A stretch of DNA of 64,000 nucleotides. Source: Novosphingobium sp. Fuku2-ISO-50 (lineage in GTDB: Bacteria > Pseudomonadota > Alphaproteobacteria > Sphingomonadales > Sphingomonadaceae). Under the pieces are notes generated by a model that worked only from the letters and a program-made list of their open reading frames with translations, was not told where the DNA came from and ran no database searches. The number at the start of each line of letters is the position of its first letter. Position 1 is the first letter of the stretch. Of the stretch, positions 8,316 to 17,590 are shown piece by piece. Where the stretch lies: assembly GCF_001519055.1 (NCBI RefSeq), contig NZ_KQ954285.1:448678-512677 (forward strand), given 5' to 3'. Both the position numbers and the translations under genes were made by a program.

Positions 8316-9584
8316 CTAGCAGGCCGGTGCGGCCTCGCCAACCGGCGCCGCCTCATCGGGCCCAACGTCGTCCGGCGCAGCCAGTTTGCCGCGGCGCATC
8401 CAGTGCAACACCGGCACCAGCAGAATCGCGCAACCGACCAGACTGACCCCGGCATCCATCCAGAACGAGCCTGCAACATTGCCCGCGAGGTGATAGCCAT
8501 AGCCGTCGAGCGCCTGCATGTAGGAATAGGGCAAGAGTGCGGCAGTGCCCAACAGGCCGAATTGCGAGGCGGCGAGTGGGCTGCCCTTGCGGATCGAGCC
8601 GAACTGGATCGCCCCTTGCGAGACTTGCGCCATCGATTGCGCCATATTTTCGCCGATCACCGCCAGAAGATAGACCGGCGCCGTATGCGGCAAGCCGATG
8701 ATGGTCGCGGTAAAGATCGCGCCCAGCGTGCCAATCCCCAGATAGAGCAGCGGCGCATGAACATGGCGCAGGCACCACTTGGCGAGTAAAGCCGAGCCCA
8801 TGCCCACGACCGTTGCGCCAAAGCCATTGGCCAGATCGACCGTTGCCGCAGAAACGTGAAAATCCGGCCCCAGCCCGCCAAAGGCATTGGTCAGGGTAAA
8901 CGCCGCACAGGGCATCGCAAACAGCAAGGCAATGCGCAGCACCACAGGCTGGCGCACCAGCACCGACAGATCGCGCGCCAGCGTGCCAAAGCTTTCGCGC
9001 ACAGCCTTTGGCCCCGCATCGGGCATGGGAATGAGGCCAAGACCTGCCAGCGGGATCAGCGTGATCAGGCCCACCGCCAACGGCCCGAACCGCGGCGACA
9101 ACGTGTTGATAAGCCAATATTGGCACAGCGCGCCAATACCAAAACCGCCCGCATTACCCATGGTAAACCACGTAGCAATCGTATCGTCGAGATCCTTTGG
9201 CAGGGCCGCCCCCAGCCAGCCGCCCAGCGATACCGAAAACATCACCAGCCCAAGCGCCGCAATCGCCATCAGCGGCGCGACCACCACACTGGCCGGCGGA
9301 ATGGCCAGCAAGACGGTGACGAGCACCGCCACCAGCACGCCGAGACCCAGCGTCCAGGCGCGGCGGCTGATCATCGTATCAAGCGCAGGCGCGACGATGA
9401 ACGACCCCAGCGATGCCGCCGTCGCCAGCGCGGTCACGCTGGCGATCACCGGCTGGCCCACGCCATGCGCCGCCATGACTTGCGGCATGGTCACCAGAAT
9501 TGCGGCAAAAGCAAAGCCATACGTCGCTTCGCACAGGCCCATGGCCCAGACAAATCGAGGCCGGGGTTGGGCGATTTCACTCAT
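8316..9584 (-). CDS. MFS transporter, PAT/AmpG-like
   Basis: 422 residues with about 12 transmembrane helices in the usual 6+6 layout. Conserved intracellular loops are weak; the overall pattern resembles the peptide-acetyl-CoA/AmpG group of the major facilitator superfamily rather than drug/H+ antiporters, but this is a soft assignment. A substrate cannot be deduced. It lies between hslU and the DUF1737 gene. The upstream 147-nt gap holds a nine-C run at 9692-9700 and no clear promoter. Confidence 0.75.
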   Translation of the reverse strand: MSEIAQPRPRFVWAMGLCEATYGFAFAAILVTMPQVMAAHGVGQPVIASVTALATAASLGSFIVAPALDTMISRRAWTLGLGVLVAVLVTVLLAIPPASVVVAPLMAIAALGLVMFSVSLGGWLGAALPKDLDDTIATWFTMGNAGGFGIGALCQYWLINTLSPRFGPLAVGLITLIPLAGLGLIPMPDAGPKAVRESFGTLARDLSVLVRQPVVLRIALLFAMPCAAFTLTNAFGGLGPDFHVSAATVDLANGFGATVVGMGSALLAKWCLRHVHAPLLYLGIGTLGAIFTATIIGLPHTAPVYLLAVIGENMAQSMAQVSQGAIQFGSIRKGSPLAASQFGLLGTAALLPYSYMQALDGYGYHLAGNVAGSFWMDAGVSLVGCAILLVPVLHWMRRGKLAAPDDVGPDEAAPVGEAAPAC

Positions 9585-9731
9585 CGTTGGGTGTCATGTC
9601 CTGCGGGCAACGATTGCCTGTCACCAAGACTGTCGCAGCGATCCCGAGAGATCAACCGCTTTCGCGCAAAAGCTATCCTGCCCATTGCGCGCCCCCCCCC
9701 TACACGGGCCCCACGACACCGGAAGGATGGC

Positions 9732-11045
9732 TCACAGAATGTATTTCGACAGGTCGGTATTGCCGGCAAGACTGGCCAAGCGCTCGGCGACATAGGCCTC
9801 GTCGACCGTCACCGATGTCCCGACGCGATCCTCGGCGTCGAAGCTGACTTCTTCGAGCAGCTTTTCCATCACCGTCTGCAGGCGGCGGGCGCCGATGTTT
9901 TCGATGCTGTCGTTGACCTGCTTGGCCGTGCGCGCGATCGCGCGGATCGCTTGCGGGGTGAAGTCCAGCGTCACCTGCTCGGTTTCGAGCAAGGCGCGGT
10001 ACTGCTCGACGAGATTTGCGCGCGTTTCCGACAGGATGCGCACGAAGTCATCTTCGGACAGCGCCTGCAATTCAACGCGGATCGGCAGGCGGCCCTGCAA
10101 TTCGGGCAGCATGTCGCTCGGCTTGGCGATGTGAAACGCGCCCGACGCGATGAACAGCACGTGGTCGGTCTTCATCGGCCCGTACTTGGTCGCAACCGTC
10201 GTGCCTTCGATCAAGGGCAAGAGATCGCGCTGCACGCCTTCGCGGCTGACCGAGCCGCCGCGCACGTCGCTGACCGCGATCTTGTCGATTTCATCGATGA
10301 ACACGATGCCGTTGGTTTCGGCATTGGCCAGCGCGACGCGGGCGACATCGTCCTGATCCATGCGCTTTTCGGATTCTTCGTCGATCAGTTTGTCCCAGGC
10401 ATCGGGAACGCGCAGCTTGCGCCGCTTGGTCGCCTGACGACCAAACGCCTTGCCCATCATGTCGGACAAGTTGATCATGCCGACGCCGCCGGCCATGCCT
10501 GGCCCAAGGTCCAAAGAGCCCATCGGCATCGACGGGCTGTCCTCGACTTCGATTTCGACTTCGACATCGGCCATCGCGCCCTGTTCGATACGCTGGCGAA
10601 AGCTTTCGCGCGTGGCCTCGCTCGCGCCATCGCCGACAAGCGCTTTCAACAGGCGGTCCATCGCCGCCTTGCTGGCCGCATCGCGCACGGCTTCGCGGCG
10701 GCGCGCCTTTTCCAGCCGGATCGCCTCTTCGACAAGATCGCGGGCGATCTGTTCGACGTCGCGACCGACATAGCCGACTTCGGTGAACTTGGTGGCCTCG
10801 ACCTTGACGAAAGGCGCATCGGCGAGCTTGGCCAGCCGCCGGCTGATTTCGGTCTTGCCGCAGCCCGTGGGCCCGATCATCAGGATGTTCTTGGGGCTGA
10901 CTTCATCACGCAGCGCGGGATCGAGCCGCTGGCGGCGCCAGCGGTTGCGCAAGGCGACGGCTACTGCGCGCTTGGCATCCTGTTGCCCGACGATATGTTC
11001 GTCGAGCGCGCGGACGATGGCTTTGGGGGTGAGGGTGTCGCTCAT
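9732..11045 (-). CDS. hslU: HslU, ATPase subunit of the HslUV protease
   Basis: 437-residue AAA+ unfoldase that feeds substrates to the HslV peptidase in the cytoplasm. Walker A GPTGCGKT is at 58-65, the GYVGRDVE pore loop follows at about 90, and Walker [12 protein letters not shown] lies near 250. The sensor region includes the [15 protein letters not shown] stretch typical of HslU. The C-terminus LSKYIL is the docking tail that inserts into HslV. It begins 3 nt after hslV, so the pair is one operon in the usual order hslV-hslU. Confidence 0.97.
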   Translation of the reverse strand: MSDTLTPKAIVRALDEHIVGQQDAKRAVAVALRNRWRRQRLDPALRDEVSPKNILMIGPTGCGKTEISRRLAKLADAPFVKVEATKFTEVGYVGRDVEQIARDLVEEAIRLEKARRREAVRDAASKAAMDRLLKALVGDGASEATRESFRQRIEQGAMADVEVEIEVEDSPSMPMGSLDLGPGMAGGVGMINLSDMMGKAFGRQATKRRKLRVPDAWDKLIDEESEKRMDQDDVARVALANAETNGIVFIDEIDKIAVSDVRGGSVSREGVQRDLLPLIEGTTVATKYGPMKTDHVLFIASGAFHIAKPSDMLPELQGRLPIRVELQALSEDDFVRILSETRANLVEQYRALLETEQVTLDFTPQAIRAIARTAKQVNDSIENIGARRLQTVMEKLLEEVSFDAEDRVGTSVTVDEAYVAERLASLAGNTDLSKYIL

Positions 11046-11048
11046 GGC

Positions 11049-11648
11049 TCAGACTTCTTCCAGCGTGACGCGGTCATTGGTGAAGACGCAGATGTCTGCG
11101 GCGACCCGCATCGCGCGGCGGGCAATGGTTTCGGCATCGGCTTCATATTCGGCAATCGCGCGTGCAGCGGCGAGCGCATAATTGCCCCCCGATCCGATCG
11201 CGGCGATCACCGTATCGCCCTCCGTGCTGCTCAGCGCTTCAGGTTCGAGCACATCGCCGTTGCCGGTCAGCACCAGCAGCGTTTCGGCATCGGCGACGAT
11301 CATCAGGGCTTCGAGATTGCGCAGATATTTGTCGGTGCGCCAATCCTTGGCAAGCTCGACGGCTGCGCGCAGCAATTGCCCGCGATGCGCCTCAAGCTTG
11401 CGTTCAAGCCGCTCGAACAGGGTAAACGCATCGGCGGTCGCGCCGGCAAACCCGGCGATGACCGCAGCGCGCCCGTCGGGGCCTGCCGCGCCCAATCGCC
11501 GCACTTTGCGCGCGTTGGGTTTCATCACGGTATTGCCCATCGACACCTGGCCGTCGCCGGCGATCACGGTACGCCCGTTCTTGCGCACCCCGATGATGGT
11601 GGTTCCGTGCCACTGGATCAGGCCGTGGCTGGCCGCATGGTCGTTCAT
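11049..11648 (-). CDS. hslV: HslV, threonine peptidase of the HslUV protease
   Basis: 199 residues, an N-terminal nucleophile hydrolase. The mature chain should begin at the TT pair (T16) in [12 protein letters not shown], after removal of a 15-residue propeptide, longer than the one-residue propeptide of enterobacteria but common in alphaproteobacteria. [13 protein letters not shown] and the [17 protein letters not shown] core are diagnostic. It assembles as stacked hexamers capped by HslU. It lies 56 nt after bamE and directly before hslU. Heat-shock control is expected from the family, but I could not identify a heat-shock promoter. Confidence 0.97.
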   Translation of the reverse strand: MNDHAASHGLIQWHGTTIIGVRKNGRTVIAGDGQVSMGNTVMKPNARKVRRLGAAGPDGRAAVIAGFAGATADAFTLFERLERKLEAHRGQLLRAAVELAKDWRTDKYLRNLEALMIVADAETLLVLTGNGDVLEPEALSSTEGDTVIAAIGSGGNYALAAARAIAEYEADAETIARRAMRVAADICVFTNDRVTLEEV

Positions 11649-11704
11649 GCCCCGGATATGGGGCGCGGGGGCAGGCGTTCAATAGCCCCACCCCCAAAGC
11701 CCGA

Positions 11705-12256
11705 TCAGCTGCCGTTCGGGCCCGTGCCGCCGCCGCCACGACCGCCGCCGCCGCCGCCGGGCTGACCGCCCTGCGCGCCCGGCATCGCGCCGACCGTGCC
11801 GATATTGCCGAACAGGTCTTCAAAGAAGCTGCGATCGCGGCCCAGAGTCGGGGTCTTGTGCCGATCGGGCACGATCCGCTGCGCATGTTCGACCCCATCG
11901 TTCGACACGGACTGAACCGTGCCCGCCGTGTCAAAGCTGACGCGCAGGATCGAGCCGGCATGGATGCGCGGCCGGGTAAACGGCCGCTGGACCGTGTCGA
12001 GCGAGACGTAATACCACGATTGCTGGCCAAACTGGCTTTTCAGCGTGGGCTGGCCCAGCGACTTTTCGACCGACAGCCGGTTATCCACGCCCGGCAGGAC
12101 CGACTGGGTCAGCGCCGGATCGACGAGATAGCCACGGTGATCGCGGATCGTGCTGCAACCGCCCGCCGCCAGCAGCAGGGCCGATGCGGCAACCACGCGC
12201 AGCGGGGTGGCCGACGTCATGCGCAAGCCCCGACCATTCATCCGTTCGATCCGCAT
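11705..12256 (-). CDS. bamE: BamE (SmpA/OmlA) outer membrane assembly lipoprotein
   Basis: About 183 residues from the ATG at 12256, chosen because AAGG sits 5 nt upstream; the frame stays open back to 12355 without such a site. A basic n-region and hydrophobic stretch end in the lipobox LLAAGGC, so the mature lipoprotein starts at Cys. The SmpA/OmlA domain follows, with the VEKSLGQPTLKSQFGQQSWYYVS stretch typical of the family. It is an accessory of the BAM complex that inserts beta-barrels such as LptD, also encoded in this window. The C-terminal 25 residues are glycine-rich and low-complexity, an extension beyond the usual domain. Confidence 0.88.
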   Translation of the reverse strand: MRIERMNGRGLRMTSATPLRVVAASALLLAAGGCSTIRDHRGYLVDPALTQSVLPGVDNRLSVEKSLGQPTLKSQFGQQSWYYVSLDTVQRPFTRPRIHAGSILRVSFDTAGTVQSVSNDGVEHAQRIVPDRHKTPTLGRDRSFFEDLFGNIGTVGAMPGAQGGQPGGGGGGRGGGGTGPNGS

Positions 12257-12543
12257 TGCCACCTTTCGCACCTGCCACATATTCATCAGCCCAGCCCATT
12301 TGGCATCAGGCCCGGCTTCATCAGGTCTTGCCCGTTCGGCGATTGCGCGGACCATTGCCCGCGTGCGCCTTCCCGGTTAACTGCCCGGCGGGTCGTTTGC
12401 CTTCGCCGCCGGGCCGCCTATATCACACGCCTTAGAGACTGGTTCGATATTCGCCAATGGCCAATTTTTGCGAAGCGGTGGTCTCATGGCGTCGGTGCCG
12501 CCCATTGCGGGCAGCCCCTTTATTGAGGATGGATTGAAACCTG

Positions 12544-13059
12544 ATGTCGCTTTTTGCCAAATGGCTGCGCCCGCGCGCCGATCCTCGCGATGCGATGCGC
12601 CCGCTGTGGCACCGCATCGTGGAAATCGCGCGTGAAAAGGAATGGTATCGCGATTGCGGCATTGCCGACACGGTCGGCGGGCGATTCGACGCGATCACGC
12701 TGATTCTGGCGCTCGTGCTGATCCGTATGGAGCGCGACGAGGAACTGATCGAGCCGCTGGTGCGGCTGACCGAACTGTTCGTCGACGACATGGACGGGCA
12801 ATTGCGCCAGGGCGGCGTCGGCGATCTGATGGTGGGCAAGCACATCGGGCAATTGATGAGCACGCTGGGCGGACGGCTCGGCGCCTATCGCGATGCGCAA
12901 GCCGAAAGCGAAGAGGCGATGATCGCGGCGGTCGCACGCAATGTCACGATGCGCGAGGGCGGCGATCCGGCGCTGGTCGCGCGCCGCGCGCGGGCCTTTG
13001 CCGCCGGGCTCGCGCTGGTTCCGGCCCACCGCGTGCTCGCAGCGGAGATCGGTCGATGA
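12544..13059 (+). CDS. ubiquinol-cytochrome c chaperone (CBP3 family)
   Basis: 171 residues of the ubiquinol-cytochrome c chaperone domain, beginning at about residue 30 (WYRDCGIADTVGGRFDAITLILALVLIRM) with the acidic LTELFVDDMDGQLRQGGVGDLMVGKHIGQLM segment. In mitochondria the homologue Cbp3 helps make cytochrome b and assemble complex III; a similar role is inferred here. The stop overlaps the next start (ATGA), linking it to the YceD gene, a common sphingomonad arrangement. It is divergent from bamE with a gap of about 290 nt that shows no other gene. Confidence 0.9.
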   Translation: MSLFAKWLRPRADPRDAMRPLWHRIVEIAREKEWYRDCGIADTVGGRFDAITLILALVLIRMERDEELIEPLVRLTELFVDDMDGQLRQGGVGDLMVGKHIGQLMSTLGGRLGAYRDAQAESEEAMIAAVARNVTMREGGDPALVARRARAFAAGLALVPAHRVLAAEIGR

Positions 13060-13598
13060 TCCAGCCCGACGCAAGCCTGCCCGAAGCGGCGGAATTTCAG
13101 CGGATCATCGACATTCGCCACCTGCCCCCGGTCGCACAGGAGATCGCCGCAGACGAGGCCGAGCGGCGGCGGCTCGCCGGGCGATTCGGCCTGAGCGCGA
13201 TCGACAGCATGGTGGCCACCGTCACGATGATCGCCGAGGGCACCACGATCAGCGTGACCGGCCGCATCCGCGCCGCGATCATCCAGGCCTGCGCCATATC
13301 GGGCGAGGATTTCCCCGTCGCGATCGACGAGCCGGTCGACTTGCGCTTTGTCCACCCGAAAAAGGACTATTCCCCCGACGAGGAAATCGAGCTGTCCGCC
13401 GACTTGTGCGACGAGATCGAATATGAAGGGCTGACTTTCGATCTGGGCGAAGCGCTGGCCCAGACGCTGGCGCTGGCGATCGATCCTTTTGCCGAAGGGC
13501 CCGATGCCGATCGCGCGCGGGCCGAACACAACCTGCGAGGTGAAGGCGGCAACGGCGCGTTCGCGGCGCTGGGCGCGTTGAAGAAGAACGCGGAATAG
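13056..13598 (+). CDS. YceD/DUF177 family protein
   Basis: 180 residues starting at the ATG that overlaps the previous stop. The DUF177 core is clear: VTGRIRAAIIQACAISGEDFPVAIDEPVDLRF (about 68-100) and the C-terminal DLGEALAQTLALAIDPF. The usual second cysteine motif near the C-terminus is absent, as is common in alphaproteobacteria. In many bacteria this family sits beside rpmF and affects 23S rRNA or ribosome biogenesis; rpmF is not adjacent here. Cytoplasmic. Confidence 0.88.
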   Translation: MIQPDASLPEAAEFQRIIDIRHLPPVAQEIAADEAERRRLAGRFGLSAIDSMVATVTMIAEGTTISVTGRIRAAIIQACAISGEDFPVAIDEPVDLRFVHPKKDYSPDEEIELSADLCDEIEYEGLTFDLGEALAQTLALAIDPFAEGPDADRARAEHNLRGEGGNGAFAALGALKKNAE

Positions 13599-13602
13599 CC
13601 CG

Positions 13603-14985
13603 GTGGCTGCGTCCGAACGGGGGCCCGGCAAGCATCGCGGCGATCTGACGCGCGGGCCGATCATGGGCACCTTGCTGCGCTTTTCCGCGCCGACGCTGGC
13701 GGCCAACGTGCTGCAATCGCTGAACGGCACCGTCAATGCGATCTGGGTCGGGCGGATGCTCGGGGGCAGCGCGCTCGCCGCAACCGCCAATGCCAATGTC
13801 GTGATGTTTCTCGTCTTTGCCGCGACATTCGGATTCGGCATGGCCGCCACGGTCAAAGTCGGCCAGGCATTCGGCGCGGGCAATATCGATGCCGCGCGGC
13901 GCACGTTCGGCACAGCGCTGGGCTTTTGCGTCGCGCTGTCGCTGCTGGTCGCGGTGCTCGGCTGGTTCGGGGCGCCCTGGTTGCTCCATGCGATGTCGAC
14001 CCCGCCGCAAGTGCTGGCCTTTGCGCTCGCCTATCTGCGCGTGGTGTTCATGGCCATGCCCGCGCAGATGGCCACGGTGATCGTCGGCATGGGCCTGCGC
14101 GGTGCGGGCGATTCCACCACGCCGTTGCGTTTCATGATCCTGTCGGTCGCGCTCGATGTCGGGCTCAATCCGATCCTGATCGGCGGCCTTGGCCCGATCC
14201 CGGCGCTGGGCATTGCCGGATCGGCGCTGGCGACGACGATCGCGGCGATGATCGCGATGCTCGCCCTTGGCCTCGATCTCTATGCGCGCAACCTGCCGCT
14301 CCGGCTGCGCGGCAAGGAACTGCGCTATCTGATCCCGCACCCGGCAGAGCTGCGCTACATCGTTACCAAGGGCCTGCCGATGGGGGCGCAGATGCTGCTG
14401 GTTTCGATGGCCGGGATCATCATGATCGGGCTGGTCAACCGCGAAGGCGCCGTCGCCGGCGCCGCCTATGGCGCCAGCCTGCAAGTATGGACTTATCTGC
14501 AGATGCCGGCGATGGCGATTTCGGCGGCGGTCAGCGCGATGGCCGCGCAGACCATCGGCGCACGGCTGTTCGACCGGCTCGGCGCGATCACCCGCGCCGG
14601 GATCACGCTCAATCTGGCGATGACCGGGGTGATGACGCTGCTGCTGCTGACATTCGACCGCCCGGTGCTGCAACTGTTTCTCGGTGCGCACAGCCCGGCG
14701 GTCGATCTGGCGCGGCACATCCAGTTTCTTGCGAGCTGGAGCTATGCGCTGTTCGGGGTGACGATTGTCCTGTTCGGCACGATGCGCGCGGCAGGCACGG
14801 TATTGCCGCCGCTGATCGTGCTGGGCATTGCGATGTATCCCGGGCGGCTGGGCTTTTATGCGTTGGCGCATCCCGTGCTCGGGATGGACGCCATCTGGCT
14901 CAGCTTTCCGGTCGGATCGATCATCGCCGTTGCGCTCGCCATCGTGTCATACCGCTATACCGGCTGGCGCAAGCGCATTCTATAA
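13603..14985 (+). CDS. MATE family efflux transporter
   Basis: 460 residues with 12 transmembrane helices of the multidrug and toxic compound extrusion fold; two homologous halves each begin with a GxxxxxSxN-like segment (PTLAANVLQSLNGTVNAIWVG; GLPMGAQMLLVSMAGII). The annotated start is a GTG 4 nt after the YceD stop; an ATG at 13663 (MGTLLRFSAP) would also leave the first helix intact. It exports cationic compounds by Na+ or H+ antiport in this family; the substrate is unknown. It closes the operon that begins with the cytochrome bc1 chaperone. Confidence 0.9.
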   Translation: MAASERGPGKHRGDLTRGPIMGTLLRFSAPTLAANVLQSLNGTVNAIWVGRMLGGSALAATANANVVMFLVFAATFGFGMAATVKVGQAFGAGNIDAARRTFGTALGFCVALSLLVAVLGWFGAPWLLHAMSTPPQVLAFALAYLRVVFMAMPAQMATVIVGMGLRGAGDSTTPLRFMILSVALDVGLNPILIGGLGPIPALGIAGSALATTIAAMIAMLALGLDLYARNLPLRLRGKELRYLIPHPAELRYIVTKGLPMGAQMLLVSMAGIIMIGLVNREGAVAGAAYGASLQVWTYLQMPAMAISAAVSAMAAQTIGARLFDRLGAITRAGITLNLAMTGVMTLLLLTFDRPVLQLFLGAHSPAVDLARHIQFLASWSYALFGVTIVLFGTMRAAGTVLPPLIVLGIAMYPGRLGFYALAHPVLGMDAIWLSFPVGSIIAVALAIVSYRYTGWRKRIL

Positions 14986-14987
14986 CC

Positions 14988-16718
14988 TCAGCGGCTTTGC
15001 GCGCGCCAGCGCTGGGTGGTGCGATCGATCATCGCGTCCTCGCCGCCGCTCTTGCTCCATTGCAGGGCAAACGACGGGTCGGCTGACGCCGGACGCAAGG
15101 CTTCATCGAGATCGTCGAACGACACGCGCATCGGAATCGACACGCCTTCGCCGCAGACGATGCATTCACGGTTTCTGAGCGCGGGAATCGCGTCCATGAA
15201 GCCGCGCGCCCCTTCGGGCATCGCCGCGCGGACATGCGCCTGGTCGCGTTCGTTGTTGAGCCGCATGGCGATGATCGTGCCACATTGCGACAGCACGCCT
15301 TCGGCAAGGTCGGACGGGCGCTGCGTAATCAGCCCCAGGCTGACGCCGTATTTGCGCCCTTCCTTGGCGATGCGCGACAGGACGCGCGCCACCGACGATC
15401 CATCGGCATTGCGCTCGGCGGGCACATAGCGGTGCGCTTCTTCGCACACGAGCAGGATCGGGCGGGTTTCTTCATCGCGCGCCCAGACGGCAAAGTCGAA
15501 CACCAGCCGCGACAGCACCGCGACCACGGTCTGGGTGATTTCGGACGGCACGCCCGACACGTCGATGATCGAGATCGGCTTGCCGTTGGCAGGCAGGCGA
15601 AACACCTGCGCAATGAAATCGGTCATGCAATCGCCGACCAGCATGCCGGAAAACATGAACTGATAGCGGGCATCGCCGCGGATTTCCTCGATCTTGCTCC
15701 TGATCCGCTGATAGGGGATCGAGCCGGTGCCCTTGTCGAGCTTGCCCATCTCGTTCTGCAGGATGTTGACGAGATCGGACAACAGATAGGGGATCGGCGA
15801 ATCGACGGTAATCTTGCCGATCGCGGTGGCCAGCCGGTTTTTCGACCGCGCCTGCTGCAGACAACGCGCCAGGATGTCGGCATCGACCACCCGGTCTGAC
15901 CCGCTCGAAGTCAGAAACACTTCGCAGTGTTCCTCGAAATTCATCAGCCAATAGGGCATCTGCAGGTTCGACACGTCGAGCAGATGGCCGCGATCGCGAA
16001 ACGCCGAGATATATTCGCCGTGCGGGTCGATCATCACGATATGGCCTTCGGGGGCCAGTTCGCAAATACGATGGAGAATCAACGAGGCGGACGTCGACTT
16101 GCCGGTGCCGGTCGAGCCGAGCAGCGCGAAATGCTTGCCAAGGAAGCTGTCGATATAGATCCCGGCGCGAATGTCGCGCGTGGGATGAACCGTACCGATG
16201 CCGATATTGGCGCGTCCGTCGCTGGCATAGATCTGGCGAAGGTCGGCGCGCGTGGCGACATGGGCCAGCGCGCCCGGCATGGGATAGCGCGTAACCCCGC
16301 GCCGAAATCCGAAAATGTTGCCGGTCAGCCGCTCGGTATCGCCTTCGCCCATGAAATCGACTTCGGCGACGACGCCGCCATGGTCTTCGCTGGCATAGGC
16401 CTGGCGCAACGTGCGCACCACGCCCAGCAGCCAGGTGTTGCCGACGCGAATCTTGATCTGGCTGCTGACTTGTCCGGACATGGCGATCGACGGATCGGCA
16501 TCGCTCAGACACTCGTTCAGCCGGTCGGGATCGAACACCACGATGCAGGTGCCGCCCGCCACATCGCGCACCACACCGATCGGTCGATGGACATTGTCCA
16601 TAGTCGCGGCAGGAGCGGCACTGGGCATCGGCGGCATGGTTCCCGGCTGTGGCGAGCCTGCATCGGCAGAGGCTGTCCGCGCGGCCTCGAATGCGGCGTG
16701 ACTGCTCATTTCCGACAT
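14988..16718 (-). CDS. HerA-like DUF87 ATPase
   Basis: 576 residues from the ATG at 16718, which has GGGGAAG 6 nt upstream; a longer frame to 16883 lacks a good site. After a Pro/Ala-rich N-terminus comes a HAS-barrel-like region (about 45-190), then Walker A GSTGTGKST (about 203-211) and Walker B ILLVCEEAHRYV (about 426). An arginine-rich stretch (SRIAKEGRKYGVSLGLITQRPSDL) follows. HerA is a hexameric DNA translocase that in archaea works with NurA; in bacteria relatives occur in defence systems and as orphans. No nuclease is adjacent, so this is an orphan chromosomal form of unclear role. Confidence 0.85.
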   Translation of the reverse strand: MSEMSSHAAFEAARTASADAGSPQPGTMPPMPSAAPAATMDNVHRPIGVVRDVAGGTCIVVFDPDRLNECLSDADPSIAMSGQVSSQIKIRVGNTWLLGVVRTLRQAYASEDHGGVVAEVDFMGEGDTERLTGNIFGFRRGVTRYPMPGALAHVATRADLRQIYASDGRANIGIGTVHPTRDIRAGIYIDSFLGKHFALLGSTGTGKSTSASLILHRICELAPEGHIVMIDPHGEYISAFRDRGHLLDVSNLQMPYWLMNFEEHCEVFLTSSGSDRVVDADILARCLQQARSKNRLATAIGKITVDSPIPYLLSDLVNILQNEMGKLDKGTGSIPYQRIRSKIEEIRGDARYQFMFSGMLVGDCMTDFIAQVFRLPANGKPISIIDVSGVPSEITQTVVAVLSRLVFDFAVWARDEETRPILLVCEEAHRYVPAERNADGSSVARVLSRIAKEGRKYGVSLGLITQRPSDLAEGVLSQCGTIIAMRLNNERDQAHVRAAMPEGARGFMDAIPALRNRECIVCGEGVSIPMRVSFDDLDEALRPASADPSFALQWSKSGGEDAMIDRTTQRWRAQSR

Positions 16719-16819
16719 CGCAAGCTTCCCCCGACGGCACCCATGCCGACTATCAGGGCCTAGGCCGAAAGCAGTTAACACGTGGCTAACACCCGCTCGA
16801 TCAAGCGTTTGCCGCAGGC

Positions 16820-17590
16820 CTATACGCGTGCGAAAAGGCGCCCCGCGATCCAGCCCATGGCGATCGACAAGGCCACCGCGCACAGCCCGTAGGCGAGCCC
16901 GGCGTGTTCCGCCCGATCGGCGATGAACCGCGCAAACCCTTGCTTGTCGACGCGGATCCGGGTCAGGCCCGAAGCGAGTACGCGCCCCTTGCTGATGGCA
17001 AAGGTCTCGGCTGTATAATCGCCGATCGGCACACTCGACGGCAGCGTGATCCGCGCCTGATAGAGCACCTGATGGCTGATGCTGACGGCGCGCGGGTCTT
17101 CATGATAGAGGCCCATGCGCTGCATGTGATCGACGAGCCCCCGGGCAAAACGCTGCTGCCGCGCCGGATCGATCGATCCGATCGGCGAAAGCTGCAACCA
17201 GTCGAGCCCGAGTTCGTAGATCGCCGCCGTACGCGAATCGACGATCCCGGCCACCGGCCGCGACGAGGCCACCGCATAGAACCCCGGAGCCGAGCGAAAG
17301 CTGCTGCTTGCCGCGTTGATCCACATTCCCGCCACCTGACGCTTTTCGCGCACCACCACCGCGCGCGGCGGGCCTTCGACAACCACGACCACGTCGTAAT
17401 CGCCCGCCACCGGCTGGCCTTCTGGCGTCAGGATCGCGCCATAGAGCAGCAAGTCTGCGCCGGTAAAACCCTGTTCGACGCGGATTTCGTGCTGCGACAC
17501 TTCGGGCACCAGTACCAGCGGGCCCGCCTTTTCGGGATGCGCCGCCCCCAGCATCAACGCGGCAGGAAGCAGCGCCGCCCTACGGATCAC
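16820..17590 (-). CDS. TIGR02186 family membrane-anchored protein
   Basis: 256 residues with a signal peptide (ending near AAHPEKA), a periplasmic body and one C-terminal transmembrane helix (LAYGLCAVALSIAMGWIAGRLF). The sequence LVLVPEVSQHEIRVEQGFTGADLLLYGAIL is the hallmark of this alphaproteobacterial family. It is translationally coupled to the TauE-type gene: its GTG start overlaps the upstream stop by 4 nt. The pairing is conserved in alphaproteobacteria, suggesting a joint role in anion or sulfur-compound export; the biochemical role is not known. Confidence 0.85.
   Translation of the reverse strand: MIRRAALLPAALMLGAAHPEKAGPLVLVPEVSQHEIRVEQGFTGADLLLYGAILTPEGQPVAGDYDVVVVVEGPPRAVVVREKRQVAGMWINAASSSFRSAPGFYAVASSRPVAGIVDSRTAAIYELGLDWLQLSPIGSIDPARQQRFARGLVDHMQRMGLYHEDPRAVSISHQVLYQARITLPSSVPIGDYTAETFAISKGRVLASGLTRIRVDKQGFARFIADRAEHAGLAYGLCAVALSIAMGWIAGRLFARV

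Noticed and set aside
9692-9700. A nine-C tract as a phase-variation switch
   Set aside because: It lies between divergent-side gene ends upstream of the MFS start, not in a coding region or between clear promoter boxes.
16775-16789. A CtrA binding site before the HerA-like gene
   Set aside because: TTAA-N7-CTAA differs from TTAA-N7-TTAA in one base; not strong enough to list as a feature.
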